The position numbers were made by a program, and so were the translations under genes. A stretch of DNA of 64,000 nt from Blastococcus sp. CPCC 205250 (GTDB taxonomy: Bacteria > Actinomycetota > Actinomycetes > Mycobacteriales > Geodermatophilaceae), in the NCBI RefSeq assembly GCF_019799925.1, contig NZ_JABGCG010000005.1:292318-356317 (forward strand), written 5' to 3'. Shown piece after piece: positions 25,576-34,775 of the stretch (positions are counted from its first letter, which is position 1; every line of letters begins with the position of its first letter). The notes beneath the pieces are model-generated. The model did no database searches. It worked only from the letters and a program-made list of their open reading frames with translations, and was not told the DNA's origin.

Positions 25576-26376
25576 ATGAAAGCCGAGGCGGTGAGACGCC
25601 CGTCGCAGGACGAGACCGACCGGCCCGGCGGGCACCGCGAGTCGGAGCGCCCGGCAGCGGGCGGGCGCCGCGAGCCCCGGCCCGGCGACGCGCCGCCCCG
25701 CGACCGGCGCCACTCCCGCTGGGACGACCACCGCCGGGCCCGCCGAGAGCAGCTGGTCGACGCCACGCTGGCCGCCGTCGCGCGGCACGGCGCCGGGGTC
25801 GGCATGGAGGAGATCGCCGCCGCCGCCGGCACGAGCAAGACCGTCGTCTACCGGCACTTCGCCGACCGCAGCGAGCTCTACGTCGCCGTCTGCGGCCGGG
25901 TCGCCGGGCAGCTGACCGCGCGGCTGCGGGAGGCGATGGCCAGCAGCACCGACCCGCGGGCCCGGGTCGGCGCCGCGATCGAGACCTACCTGGCGTTCCT
26001 GGAGGCCGATCCGGAGCTGTACCGCTTCGTCGTCCGGCACCCGCTGCTCGACGGTCCGGTCGCCGCCGACCCGGTCAGCTCGCTGTCCGACCTCGTCGGC
26101 GAGCAGGCGGCGGCCCTGGTGGCCGCCGCACTGGCCGAGGCCGGTCGCGACGCGGCGCCCGCCGGGCCGTGGGGTCACGGCCTGGTGGGCCTGGTCCGCT
26201 CGGCCGCCGACTGGTGGCTGCGCGCCGACCGCCCCATGCGCCGGGCGGATCTCGCCGCCCACCTCACCGAACTGGCCTGGGCCGGCCTCGCCGGCGTGCT
26301 CCCGGGCACCGCCCCCGCCGACCGCACCCGCGACGCGCACCCCAGCGCCGTCCGGCTCCCCGAGGAGGAACAGTGA
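25576..26376 (+). CDS. TetR-family transcriptional regulator
   Basis: A 266-aa repressor. A basic, disordered N-terminal extension (residues 1-50, rich in Arg, Pro and Asp) precedes the HTH: LVDATLAAVARHGAGVGMEEIAAAAGTSKTVVYRHFADRSELY pattern at about 58-105. The remainder is the helical ligand-binding domain. It sits between the thiolase/FabG4/HtdX block and an acyl-CoA oxidase-like gene, to which it is coupled by a GTGA overlap. It therefore most likely senses an acyl-CoA and controls fatty-acid genes; this is inference from context. The ATG is 7 nt from its -10, so the transcript is probably leaderless. Confidence 0.88.
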   Translation: MKAEAVRRPSQDETDRPGGHRESERPAAGGRREPRPGDAPPRDRRHSRWDDHRRARREQLVDATLAAVARHGAGVGMEEIAAAAGTSKTVVYRHFADRSELYVAVCGRVAGQLTARLREAMASSTDPRARVGAAIETYLAFLEADPELYRFVVRHPLLDGPVAADPVSSLSDLVGEQAAALVAAALAEAGRDAAPAGPWGHGLVGLVRSAADWWLRADRPMRRADLAAHLTELAWAGLAGVLPGTAPADRTRDAHPSAVRLPEEEQ

Positions 26377-28439
26377 CGCAGTCCCTGGCCCGCAGCGTCG
26401 ACCCGAAGCACCTGCAGGAGGTCCTCGACGGACGCTGGGCGCACGTGCGGCGCGACGCCCGCGAGCAGCTCGGCGACGCCAAGTACGCCCCCGTCTACGG
26501 CGAGACCATGCAGGAGGCCCGGGAGCGGATCACCCGGCTGGCCTCCGAGATCGCCGCGACCGGCCGGGTCGGGCTGGGCTTCCCCAAGGAGTACGGCGGC
26601 GAGGCCGACGCCGGCGGCTCGGTGACCTCGATCGAGATGGTGGCGTTCGGCGACCTGTCGCTGATGGTCAAGGCCGGCGTCCAGTGGGGCCTGTTCGGCG
26701 GCGCCGTCCAGCTGCTCGGCACGAAGCGGCACCACGACGCCCACCTGCGCGACATCATGAGCTTCGACCTGCCGGGCTGCTTCGCCATGACCGAGACCGG
26801 TCACGGCTCCGACGTCCAGCAGCTGCGCACGACCTGCACGTACGACCCCGAGACGCAGACGTTCGACCTGCACACGCCGCACGAGGCCGCGCGCAAGGAC
26901 TACATCGGCAACGCGGCGAAGGACGGCCGCATGGCGGTGGTCTTCGCCCAGCTGGTGACCCGGGGCGAGAACCACGGGGTGCACGCCTGGCTCGTGCCGA
27001 TCCGCGACGCCGAGGGCAACCCGTGCCCGGGCGTGACCATCGGCGACGACGGCCCGAAGGCCGGTCTGCTCGGCGTCGACAACGGCCGGCTGGGCTTCGA
27101 CCACGTCCGCGTCCCGCGGGAGATGCTGCTGGACCGGTACGGGCAGGTCGCCGCCGACGGCACCTACAGCAGCTCGATCGAGAACGAGACCCGCCGCTTC
27201 TTCACCATGCTGGGCACCCTCGTGCGCGGCCGGGTCAGCGTCGGCGGGTCGGCGGGCTCGGCCACCAAGATGGCGCTGGACATCGCCGTCCGCTACGGCG
27301 AGGTGCGCCGCCAGTTCGCCGCCCCGGGCCGGGACCGCGAGATCGTCATCAACGACTACCTGGTCCACCAGCGCAAGCTGCTGCCGGCGCTGGCCACCTC
27401 CTACGCGCTGCACTTCGCCCAGGAGGAGCTCGTCAGCACCATGCACGACGTGCAGACGGCGGTGCACGAGCACGGCCAGGAGGTCGACGAGGCCGCCCAG
27501 CGGGAGTTGGAGTCGCGGGCCGCCGGGCTCAAGGTCGCCAACACCTGGCACGCCACCCGGACGATCCAGATGTGCCGCGAGGCCTGCGGCGGCGCCGGCT
27601 ACCTGGCGGAGAACCGGCTGCCGCAGCTCAAGGCCGACACCGACGTCTTCAGCACGTTCGAGGGCGACAACACCGTCCTGCTGCAGCTGGTGGCCAAGGG
27701 GCTGCTGACCGGGTACCGCGACGCGTTCGGCTCCCTGGACGGCTGGGGCAAGGTCGCCTTCGTCGCCGACATGGTGCGCGAGACGGTCCTGGAGCGGACG
27801 GCGGCCCGCGGCCTGATCGCCCGGCTGGTGGACGCCGTCCCCGGCCGGGACGAGGAGGTGCCGCTGCTGGACCGCGGCTGGCAGCTCAAGATGCTCGAGT
27901 TCCGCGAGAAGCACACGCTCGAGGGGGCGATCCGGCGACTGCGCCGGAACTCCGAGACCGAGGGCATGGAGCCCTTCGACATGTTCAACGACGTGCAGGA
28001 CCACGTCCTGCGCACGGCGCAGACGCACATCGACCGGATCGTGCTCGAGGCCTCCGTCGCCGGCGTGGAGCGGGCCACCGACCCCGGGGCGCGGGCGCTG
28101 CTGTCGGCGGTGTGCGACCTCTACGCGCTGACGACCATCGAGGCCGACAAGGGCTGGTTCCTCGAGCACGGCCAGCTCACCCCGGCCCGGTCCAAGGCCT
28201 TGACCGGCACGGTCAACCAGCTGCTGAAGGAGCTGCGGCCGCACCTGGTCACGCTGGTCGACGCCTTCGCCATCCCGCACGCGTGGAAGAACGCGGCGGT
28301 CCTCGAGGAGGAGGCGCAGCGGCAGGAGGTCATGGCCGCCCGTGACGCGGAGCTGCGGGCGACGGCCGGGGCGACCTCGCCGGCCGACAACGCCCCCGGC
28401 GACACCGCCACCTCGGTGGACGTCCCGCCCGGGCAGTGA
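26373..28439 (+). CDS. Acyl-CoA oxidase-like acyl-CoA dehydrogenase family protein
   Basis: A 688-aa protein of acyl-CoA oxidase layout, clearly longer than the ~400-aa dehydrogenases. The FAD region is at residues 130-290 (CFAMTETGHGSDVQQLRT; ENHGVHAWLVPIRD; GDDGPKAGLLGVDNG). A central helical region with EACGGAGYLAEN and the catalytic glutamate in STFEGDNTVLLQ follows near residue 428. The C-terminal ACOX-like helical domain spans 470-660. It may use oxygen (oxidase) or an electron carrier (dehydrogenase); sequence alone does not decide. GTG 26373 overlaps the tetR stop and has GAGGAGGA upstream. Confidence 0.88.
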   Translation: MTQSLARSVDPKHLQEVLDGRWAHVRRDAREQLGDAKYAPVYGETMQEARERITRLASEIAATGRVGLGFPKEYGGEADAGGSVTSIEMVAFGDLSLMVKAGVQWGLFGGAVQLLGTKRHHDAHLRDIMSFDLPGCFAMTETGHGSDVQQLRTTCTYDPETQTFDLHTPHEAARKDYIGNAAKDGRMAVVFAQLVTRGENHGVHAWLVPIRDAEGNPCPGVTIGDDGPKAGLLGVDNGRLGFDHVRVPREMLLDRYGQVAADGTYSSSIENETRRFFTMLGTLVRGRVSVGGSAGSATKMALDIAVRYGEVRRQFAAPGRDREIVINDYLVHQRKLLPALATSYALHFAQEELVSTMHDVQTAVHEHGQEVDEAAQRELESRAAGLKVANTWHATRTIQMCREACGGAGYLAENRLPQLKADTDVFSTFEGDNTVLLQLVAKGLLTGYRDAFGSLDGWGKVAFVADMVRETVLERTAARGLIARLVDAVPGRDEEVPLLDRGWQLKMLEFREKHTLEGAIRRLRRNSETEGMEPFDMFNDVQDHVLRTAQTHIDRIVLEASVAGVERATDPGARALLSAVCDLYALTTIEADKGWFLEHGQLTPARSKALTGTVNQLLKELRPHLVTLVDAFAIPHAWKNAAVLEEEAQRQEVMAARDAELRATAGATSPADNAPGDTATSVDVPPGQ

Positions 28440-28480
28440 GCCGCGGGGCGGCCGCCCTCCTCGTGGCAGGGGTGCCCCTG

Positions 28481-28526
28481 GGACGCTCGTGCTCTGCCCA
28501 CCACCGTGGGCAGAGCACGAGCGTCC
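28481..28526. terminator. Perfect 20-bp stem hairpin
   Basis: Arms 28481-28500 and 28507-28526 are exactly complementary over 20 bases with loop CCACCG. It lies 42 bases after the acyl-CoA oxidase-like gene and 40 bases before the next start. A terminator is the simplest reading; no T-run follows. Confidence 0.7.
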
Positions 28527-28566
28527 GGGGACCGGCTCCCCCCGGACCGGCGCAGGAGGTGTCCCG

Positions 28567-29304
28567 GTGGACGTCGCAACCGTGGCGGCCGCGGCGGAGG
28601 AGACGCTGCGCGTCCCCCAGGCCGTCGACCTGGTCGCGATCGTCATCGGTGCCCTCACCGGTGGGCTGCTCGCCGCCCGGGAGGGCTTCGCGGTCTCCGG
28701 GGTGCTGCTGCTGGCCGTCACCGGCGGCCTCGGCGGCGGGCTGATCCGCGACGTGCTGCTGGCCGAGGGCCCCCCGGTCGCGCTGACCAACGAGGCCTAC
28801 CTGCCCACCGTCGCGATCACGGCGATGGTGACCTTCTACTTCTCCGGCTGGCTCTCGCGCCTGGCCGGCCTGCTGGTGGTCCTCGACGCGGTCACCCTCG
28901 GCTTCTTCACGGTGATCGGTGCGCAGAAGGCCGAGCTCGCGGGCCTGCCCAGCGCCTCGGTGGTGTTCATCGGGACGCTGACGGCGGTCGGCGGCGCGGT
29001 GCTGCGCGACGTCCTGCTCGCGCAGCGGGCCGACATCGTCCAGCCGGGGCCCTACAACGCCGTCGCCGCGCTGATCGGCGCCGCCGCGCTCACCGTGCTG
29101 GCCGGGCCGGTGGGCCTGCCGCCGCTGCCCGTGGCCGCCCTCGTCATCGTGCTCGTCGCGGTGCTGCGCGTGCTGTCGGTGTGGCGCGGCTGGGAGGCGC
29201 CGGTCGCCGTCGACCTCCCGCACCGGGCGCGCACGCACCTGGGCCGCATCCGCTGGCGCCGGCGCAGCCGGCCACCGGGGCGCGAGGGCTCCCCGCCTCG
29301 GTGA
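28567..29304 (+). CDS. TRIC-family cation channel (UPF0126/YicG type)
   Basis: A 245-aa polytopic membrane protein with about seven helices. The internal duplication typical of the family is clear: GGLGGGLIRDVLLAEGPP near residue 57 and GGAVLRDVLLAQRAD near 145, each glycine-rich and ending in Arg-Asp. Prokaryotic TRIC proteins are homotrimeric channels permeable to K+ and other monovalent cations. The C-terminus is an Arg-rich cytoplasmic tail. GTG 28567 has AGGAGGT at ideal spacing. The next gene starts 10 bases after the stop. Confidence 0.88.
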   Translation: MDVATVAAAAEETLRVPQAVDLVAIVIGALTGGLLAAREGFAVSGVLLLAVTGGLGGGLIRDVLLAEGPPVALTNEAYLPTVAITAMVTFYFSGWLSRLAGLLVVLDAVTLGFFTVIGAQKAELAGLPSASVVFIGTLTAVGGAVLRDVLLAQRADIVQPGPYNAVAALIGAAALTVLAGPVGLPPLPVAALVIVLVAVLRVLSVWRGWEAPVAVDLPHRARTHLGRIRWRRRSRPPGREGSPPR

Positions 29305-29314
29305 GGATGGGCGC

Positions 29315-30538
29315 ATGCCCGACCGCGCACACGACCTCGTCGTCTACGGGGCCTCCGGCTTCGTGGGCGAGCTGCTGGCCGCCTACCTCGCCGACGCCGC
29401 CCCGCCCGACCTGCGGATCGCCCTCGGCGGGCGGTCCCGCGACCGGCTGACCGCCGTCCGCTCCCGGCTGCCGGCGGCCGCCCACGACTGGCCCCTGGTC
29501 GAGGCCGACTCCACCGACCCGGCGGCAGTGACCGCGCTGGCCGAGGGCACCCGCGTGCTGGCCACGACGGTCGGCCCGTACGCGCGCTACGGCCTGCCGG
29601 TCGTGGAGGCCTGCGCCCGCGCCGGCACCCACTACGCCGACCTGACCGGCGAGGTGCTGTTCCACCGCGACGCCATCGACCGCGCCGACGCCCCCGCCAG
29701 GGCGTCCGGCGCCCGGATCGTGCACTCCTGCGGCTACGACTCCATCCCCTCGGACCTGTCCGTGTACCTGCTCGCCGAGCGGGCACGGGCCGACGGCGCG
29801 GGCGGCCTGACCGACGTCCGGCTGGTGGCCACGGCCAAGGGCGGGTTCAGCGGCGGCACCGTCGACTCGATGCGCGCCCAGGTCGAGGCCGTGGGCCTGG
29901 ACCGCTCGCTGCGCCGGGTCGTCGGCGACCCGTTCGCCCTCAGCCCCGACCGCGCCGCCGAGCCGGCCACCCGCCAGCCCGCCGACGCCGCGCCCCCCGC
30001 CCGGGACCGCGACGGCCGCTGGACCGCCCCGTTCGTCATGGCCTCGTACAACACCCGGGTCGTGCGGCGCAGCAACGCGCTGCAGGAGTGGTCCTACGGC
30101 CGCGGCCTGCGCTACGGCGAGGCCATGGGCACCGGCCGCGGCGTGACCGGCGCCGCCACCGCCATCGGCATGACCGCGGGGCTGGCCGGTGCGCTGGGCG
30201 CGATGTCGTTCGGTCCCACCCGGGCGCTGCTGGACCGGGTGCTGCCGGCGCCGGGCACCGGGCCGGACGAGGCCGCCCGCGAGCGCGGCTGGTTCCGCAT
30301 GTCCGTCGAGGCGACGACCGAGTCCGGCCGCCGGTACCGCGCGACAGCCGCCGGGCCGGGCGACCCGGGCTACAAGGCGACGGCGGTCATGCTCGGCGAG
30401 AGCGCCCTCGCGCTGGCCCTGGACGGCGACCGGCTCCCCGCCCGCGCCGGCTCGCTGACCCCCGCCAGCGGGCTGGGTGCCGTGCTGGTCGAGCGCCTGC
30501 GCGCGGCCGGCCACACCTACGAGGTCGCCGCCGCCTAG
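29315..30538 (+). CDS. Saccharopine-dehydrogenase-like NAD(P)-binding oxidoreductase (trans-acting enoyl reductase type)
   Basis: A 407-aa protein with an N-terminal Rossmann domain (DLVVYGASGFVGELLAAYL, residues 7-25; GGRSRDRL near 40; ATTVGPYARYGLPVVEACARAG near 85-105; DLTGE near 110; CGYDSIPSD near 145). These are the marks of the saccharopine-dehydrogenase-like group that in mycobacteria includes the trans-acting enoyl reductase of phthiocerol/phenolglycolipid synthesis. True saccharopine dehydrogenase activity is unlikely. The gene ends with a four-base overlap against the converging phosphatase gene. The substrate is probably a lipid, by family only. Confidence 0.85.
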   Translation: MPDRAHDLVVYGASGFVGELLAAYLADAAPPDLRIALGGRSRDRLTAVRSRLPAAAHDWPLVEADSTDPAAVTALAEGTRVLATTVGPYARYGLPVVEACARAGTHYADLTGEVLFHRDAIDRADAPARASGARIVHSCGYDSIPSDLSVYLLAERARADGAGGLTDVRLVATAKGGFSGGTVDSMRAQVEAVGLDRSLRRVVGDPFALSPDRAAEPATRQPADAAPPARDRDGRWTAPFVMASYNTRVVRRSNALQEWSYGRGLRYGEAMGTGRGVTGAATAIGMTAGLAGALGAMSFGPTRALLDRVLPAPGTGPDEAARERGWFRMSVEATTESGRRYRATAAGPGDPGYKATAVMLGESALALALDGDRLPARAGSLTPASGLGAVLVERLRAAGHTYEVAAA

Positions 30539-33240
30539 TCCAGACGCAGCGCCAGCAGGGCGACGTCGTCCTCGGCGTCGGGCAGGAAGAGCCGGTCGAG
30601 GACCCGGTCGCACAGGTCGTCCAGCGGCAGGCCGGCGGCGTCGCGCAGCACGCTGACCAGCAGGGCGGTGCCGGTGTCCAGGTCGCGGTCGCGGCGCTCG
30701 ATGAGCCCGTCGGTGTGCAGCAGCACGGTGCTGCCGGCGGGGACGACGGCGCACAGGTCCGTCCGGGCGGCGCCCGCGTCGACGCCGAGCAGCAGCTCCC
30801 CCGGGGCGTCGAGCACCCGCACCGTGCCGTCGGCGGCGACCACCAGCGGCGGCGGGTGCCCGGCGTCGGACCAGCGCAGCAGCACCGCGCCCGGCGGCAG
30901 GCCCTCCGGGCGCTCCAGCCGCGCCACGAGTGCCGTCGCCATGACGTCGGGGGTCAGCCCGGCCATCGCCTGGTCCAGCCGGGTCAGCACCCGCGCCGGG
31001 GACGCCCCGCTGGAGTGGCTGATCCCGCGCAGCAGGCCGCGGACCTGCCCCATCGCCGCGGCGGCGTGCCGGTCGTGGCCGACGACGTCGCCGATCGCGA
31101 GCACCGTCGTCCCGTCCTCCTGGGCGAAGGCGTCGTACCAGTCGCCGCCGATCTCGGCGCCGGCGGCCGCGGGCACGTAGCGCACCACGATCCGGCAGCC
31201 GGTCACCTGCGGCGGCTCGGTCAGCATGCTGCGCTGCAGGGCGTCGGCGAGGTCGCGCTGCTGCGCGTGCAGCCGCGCCGAGTGCAGTGCCAGGCCCGCC
31301 CGGCGGCCCACCTCCACCGCGGCGTCGACCTCGGCGTCGGTGTGCGGGCCGCGCTCGGGGCCGTTGAACAGGCCCAGCGCGCCGATGGTCCGGCCGCGGG
31401 CGATCAGCGGGACGACGGCGCCGCCCTCCACGCCCAGGCGGCCCAGCGCCTCCTGGGTCGCCTCGTCCGGCAGGGCCCGGTGGATCCGCTCGGCGTCGAT
31501 GTGCGGCAGCACGAGCGGCCGGCCGGTGCGCGTGACGATGCGGGCGGTCGCCTCGTCGGTCATCACCGACACCATCGCCCGCACGTACTCGGACAGCTGG
31601 CCGGCGCGCGCCCGGTCGCGGTGGGCCGAGGCGAGCTCCTCCATGCGGCCCTGCTCGTCGGTGACCACGATCCAGCACCAGTCGCCCAGCGTCGGCACGA
31701 CCAGCTCGGCGAGCTGCGCGACCTGGCGGGTGATGTCCAGGTCGCCGGAGAGCACCCGGCCGACGTCGGCGAGCAGCTGCAGCCGCCGGTTGGCCGCGTC
31801 GCGCTCGGCGTCGGCCTGCAGCCGCGAGGCGCTCAGCGCGATCTGCGCGGTCAGGCCCTCCAGCAGCTCGACGTCGGCGTCGGTGAAGGCGTGCGAGGTG
31901 TCCCAGACGACGACGAAGCTGCCCAGCAGGCGGTCCTCCACCCGCAGCGGCAGCGCCGCCAGGGCCCGCGTGCCCAGGACGTCGTTGATCTCGGTCAGCC
32001 GCGGGAACCGCGCCTCGGCCTCGCCGCGGTCGGAGAACAGCAGCCGCTCGCCGGTGCGGGCCACGTGCCCGGTCGGCAGGTCGTCGTCGGTGGGCAGGAC
32101 GACGCCCTCGGGGGGCAGCCGGACGTCGGAGGCGTCGGCGACGGTGTCGGCCAGCCGGCGCGTCAGGTGCAGCCGCAGCGTGCCGTCGGTCTCCCGCACC
32201 GTCAGGCCGCTGGCCGACGCGCCCAGCACCGCGGCGCCCCGCAGGGCGATGTCGGCCAGCTGGGCGACCGCGGCGACACCGGCCATGTCGGCGGCGACCT
32301 CGGCGATCGCGGCGGCGCGCTGCACGGTGGCCATCCGGCGCTCGGACTCCGCCCGCGCCTCGGTGACGTCGAGGATGGTGCCGACCATCCGGACCCGCTC
32401 GCCGCGGACGTCGCGCACCGCACGGCCGCGGGACACCGTCCAGCGCACCGTCCCGTCGGCACGCACGACCCGCGTCTCCAGGGCGTACTCCCCCGTGCCG
32501 GCGTCCGCCCGGGCCATCGCCTCCCGGACGGCGGCCAGGTCGTCGGGGTGCACGCTGGACGCGAGCACCTCCTCGACGTCGGCATCGGCCAGGGCGCTGT
32601 CCTGGCCGAAGATCGCCGCGCACCGCTCGTCCCAGGACATGTTCCCGGTGCGCAGGTCGCGCTCCCAGATGCCGACGCCGCTGGCCTCCAGGGCGACGTC
32701 CAGGCGGGCCGCGGTGGTGCCGATGGCCGAGCGGGCCGCGGAGAGCTCCAGCTCGGCGACCACGGAGGCGGCCAGCTGGTCGAGCAGCTCGCCGTCGTCG
32801 TCGGTCCAGCGCCGGGGCGCGGCGTCGTACACGGCGAGCACCCCGACGACGAGGCCGGAGGCCGACACCAGCGGCGCGCCCAGGTAGGCCGCGACCTGCC
32901 CGGAGGTGACGGCGGGCAGGCCGGCCACGCGGGGGTCGGCCGCGGCGTCGTGGACGACCAGCGGCCGGGCGTCGCGGATGGTGCGCGCGGAGAACTCCCC
33001 GGTCAGCAGCGCCCGGCCGCCCACGACGCCGGGCGGGAGGCCGGAGCCGCCGATGACGGTGTCCCGGTCGGTGAACAGGGTGACCTTGGCGTACCCCACG
33101 TCCAGCAGCCGGGCGGCCAGCGCCGACAGCCGGTCGAACGCCGCGGGCCCGGGGACCTCGAGGAACAGCCGGCGCGCGGCGGCGACGCGGTGCGGGTCCG
33201 CCAGCGGGTCGGGGGCAGCGGAGGGCGCCGGGCCGGCCAC
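30535..33240 (-). CDS. GAF-PAS-GAF-GAF-SpoIIE phosphatase (PP2C-type sensor)
   Basis: A 901-aa soluble signalling protein. Order: GAF at about 25-175, PAS at about 185-300 (GIWERDLRTGNMSWDERCAAIFG, ending in the PAC motif GRAVRDVRGERVRMVGTILDV), GAF at 310-475, GAF at 485-655, and the SpoIIE/PP2C domain at 665-900. Metal-binding residues are complete: GGDWYD near 695, GDVVGHD near 715, HTDGL near 843, and DDVALL near 893. Such phosphatases dephosphorylate anti-anti-sigma factors to switch on a stress sigma factor; no partner kinase or antagonist is adjacent. GTG start with GAGGAG upstream. Divergent from the EAL gene. Confidence 0.93.
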   Translation of the reverse strand: MAGPAPSAAPDPLADPHRVAAARRLFLEVPGPAAFDRLSALAARLLDVGYAKVTLFTDRDTVIGGSGLPPGVVGGRALLTGEFSARTIRDARPLVVHDAAADPRVAGLPAVTSGQVAAYLGAPLVSASGLVVGVLAVYDAAPRRWTDDDGELLDQLAASVVAELELSAARSAIGTTAARLDVALEASGVGIWERDLRTGNMSWDERCAAIFGQDSALADADVEEVLASSVHPDDLAAVREAMARADAGTGEYALETRVVRADGTVRWTVSRGRAVRDVRGERVRMVGTILDVTEARAESERRMATVQRAAAIAEVAADMAGVAAVAQLADIALRGAAVLGASASGLTVRETDGTLRLHLTRRLADTVADASDVRLPPEGVVLPTDDDLPTGHVARTGERLLFSDRGEAEARFPRLTEINDVLGTRALAALPLRVEDRLLGSFVVVWDTSHAFTDADVELLEGLTAQIALSASRLQADAERDAANRRLQLLADVGRVLSGDLDITRQVAQLAELVVPTLGDWCWIVVTDEQGRMEELASAHRDRARAGQLSEYVRAMVSVMTDEATARIVTRTGRPLVLPHIDAERIHRALPDEATQEALGRLGVEGGAVVPLIARGRTIGALGLFNGPERGPHTDAEVDAAVEVGRRAGLALHSARLHAQQRDLADALQRSMLTEPPQVTGCRIVVRYVPAAAGAEIGGDWYDAFAQEDGTTVLAIGDVVGHDRHAAAAMGQVRGLLRGISHSSGASPARVLTRLDQAMAGLTPDVMATALVARLERPEGLPPGAVLLRWSDAGHPPPLVVAADGTVRVLDAPGELLLGVDAGAARTDLCAVVPAGSTVLLHTDGLIERRDRDLDTGTALLVSVLRDAAGLPLDDLCDRVLDRLFLPDAEDDVALLALRLD

Positions 33241-33413
33241 GGCTCCTCCTCGGTGCGCCGGCGCAGCCGCCCCTCGGCCGCGACGCGCACCATGCTGACA
33301 CGCGCATCCGGAACGGGACCGTCCGACGCGCGGCCGGGCCGTCCCTCCCCCTGCGGGGTGACCGCCCGGCCGGCGGCGTCAACCCGGGCACCTCCCGGGC
33401 CGATCCCAGGACC

Positions 33414-34517
33414 ATGACGGCGTCCGACCTCCGCGGCAGCGTGCTGCCCGACTGCCGTCCCCTGCTGGCCGACCCGGACGACCTGACGCTGGTGTTCCAG
33501 CCGATCGTCGACCTCGCCGCCGCCCGCGTGGTCGGCTACGAGGCCCTCTCCCGCTTCCCCGGCACCGCCGCCCCCGACGTCTGGTTCGCCGCCGCGCACG
33601 ACGCCGGGGTGGGCCCGGAGCTCGAGGCACTGGCCATCCACAAGGCGCTGGCCGCCCGCGCCGACCTGCCGCCGGACACCTTCCTCGCCGTGAACGTCAG
33701 CCCCCACCTGCTGGGCAGCCCGCCCGTCCGGGCGGCGCTGGCCTCCGTCCCCGACCTGCGGCGGGTGGTCGTGGAGCTGACCGAGCACGCGGTCGTCGAG
33801 GACGTCGCCGAGCTGCGCCGCGAGATCGACGCGCTGCGCGCCCGGGGCGCCCTCATCGCCCTGGACGACGCCGGCACCGGGTACTCGGGGCTGCAGGTGC
33901 TCACGACCGTGCGCCCGCAGCTGGTGAAGCTCGACCGTGCGCTGGTCAGCGCCATCGACAGCGACCCGGCGCGCCTGGCCCTGGCCCAGATGGTCGGCGA
34001 CTTCACCGGGCGGATCGACGCCTGGCTGCTCGCCGAGGGCGTCGAGACCCCGGCCGAGCTCGCCGCCTTCTCCCAGTTGGGTACCCCGCTGGCGCAGGGT
34101 TGGCTGCTGGGCCGGCCGGCTCCGGAGTTCCGCCCGCTGGCGCCGGACGTCGAACGCCTGGTGCGCGCCTGTGCCGCCCGCGCGCGGATGACCGACACCG
34201 TGGCCGGCCTGGTCCGCCCCGTCCGGCAGGTCCCCGCCGACACGGCCGTGGCCGGCATCCCACCGGTGGTCCTGGTCGGCGCGGACGACGAGCCCCTGGC
34301 CCTGCGCCTGGCCGACCCGCGCACGGCCGAGGTCTACACCGCCCCGGTGTCGCTGCGGGTGCCGCCCGACGCCGACGTCCGGCAGACGCTGCAGCGCGCG
34401 CTCACCCGCCCTCCGGCGCAGCGCTACGACCCGGTCGTCTGCACCGACGCGACCGGCGCCGTCGTCGGCCTGCTGCGCCTGGACGACCTCGCCGCCGTGG
34501 CCCTCGCCCGTCCCTGA
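33414..34517 (+). CDS. EAL-domain c-di-GMP phosphodiesterase with C-terminal CBS-like region
   Basis: A 367-aa protein. The EAL domain occupies residues 25-260 with all metal and catalytic signatures: YEALSRF near 42, VNVSPHL near 95, ELTEH near 122, LDDAGTGYSGL near 150, KLDRALV near 172, EGVET near 208 and QGWLLGRP near 226. It is therefore expected to hydrolyse c-di-GMP to pGpG. Residues 280-367 look like a CBS-type module (VSLRVPPDADVRQTLQRAL), which might bind a nucleotide. It is divergent from the SpoIIE phosphatase gene and offsets the diguanylate cyclases elsewhere in the window. Confidence 0.92.
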   Translation: MTASDLRGSVLPDCRPLLADPDDLTLVFQPIVDLAAARVVGYEALSRFPGTAAPDVWFAAAHDAGVGPELEALAIHKALAARADLPPDTFLAVNVSPHLLGSPPVRAALASVPDLRRVVVELTEHAVVEDVAELRREIDALRARGALIALDDAGTGYSGLQVLTTVRPQLVKLDRALVSAIDSDPARLALAQMVGDFTGRIDAWLLAEGVETPAELAAFSQLGTPLAQGWLLGRPAPEFRPLAPDVERLVRACAARARMTDTVAGLVRPVRQVPADTAVAGIPPVVLVGADDEPLALRLADPRTAEVYTAPVSLRVPPDADVRQTLQRALTRPPAQRYDPVVCTDATGAVVGLLRLDDLAAVALARP

Positions 34518-34577
34518 CCAGTTCCACCCGCTCGTCCCCGGTCGCGGGGTCGGACCACCCCACCCTGGAGGACCCCC

Positions 34578-34754
34578 GTGAAGACCTTCGCCTGCGGCGA
34601 CATCATCCCCGGCTGCGGCGCCACGTTCACCGCCCCCGACGTGCAGGGCATCCTCGTGCAGACCCGCCGGCACGCCGTCGAGGGCCACGGCATGGCCGAG
34701 CCCGGCACCGTCAGTGACGAGCCGGTCCTCGCGCACGTGCGCGACGCCGCCTGA
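34578..34754 (+). CDS. Small DUF1059 protein
   Basis: A 58-aa protein beginning VKTFACGDIIPGCGATF, with two N-terminal Cys, then a helix VQGILVQTRRHAVEGHGM. This is the DUF1059 pattern (Cys, Gly-Cys, and a His-rich helix ending HGM), a small actinobacterial family that may bind metal; function unknown. GTG 34578 is preceded by GGAGG at good spacing. It lies 60 bases after the EAL gene on the same strand and may be cotranscribed. It converges on the aldo-keto reductase gene. Confidence 0.8.
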   Translation: MKTFACGDIIPGCGATFTAPDVQGILVQTRRHAVEGHGMAEPGTVSDEPVLAHVRDAA

Positions 34755-34775
34755 GCGAGGGCGGCACGACCTCCG

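Noticed and set aside
29144..33415. A 1423-codon open frame on the minus strand across several genes
   Set aside because: It overlaps the SpoIIE phosphatase gene in another frame and runs antisense to the saccharopine-dehydrogenase-like and TRIC genes. It shows no domain pattern, only Arg/Ala/Gly-rich composition.
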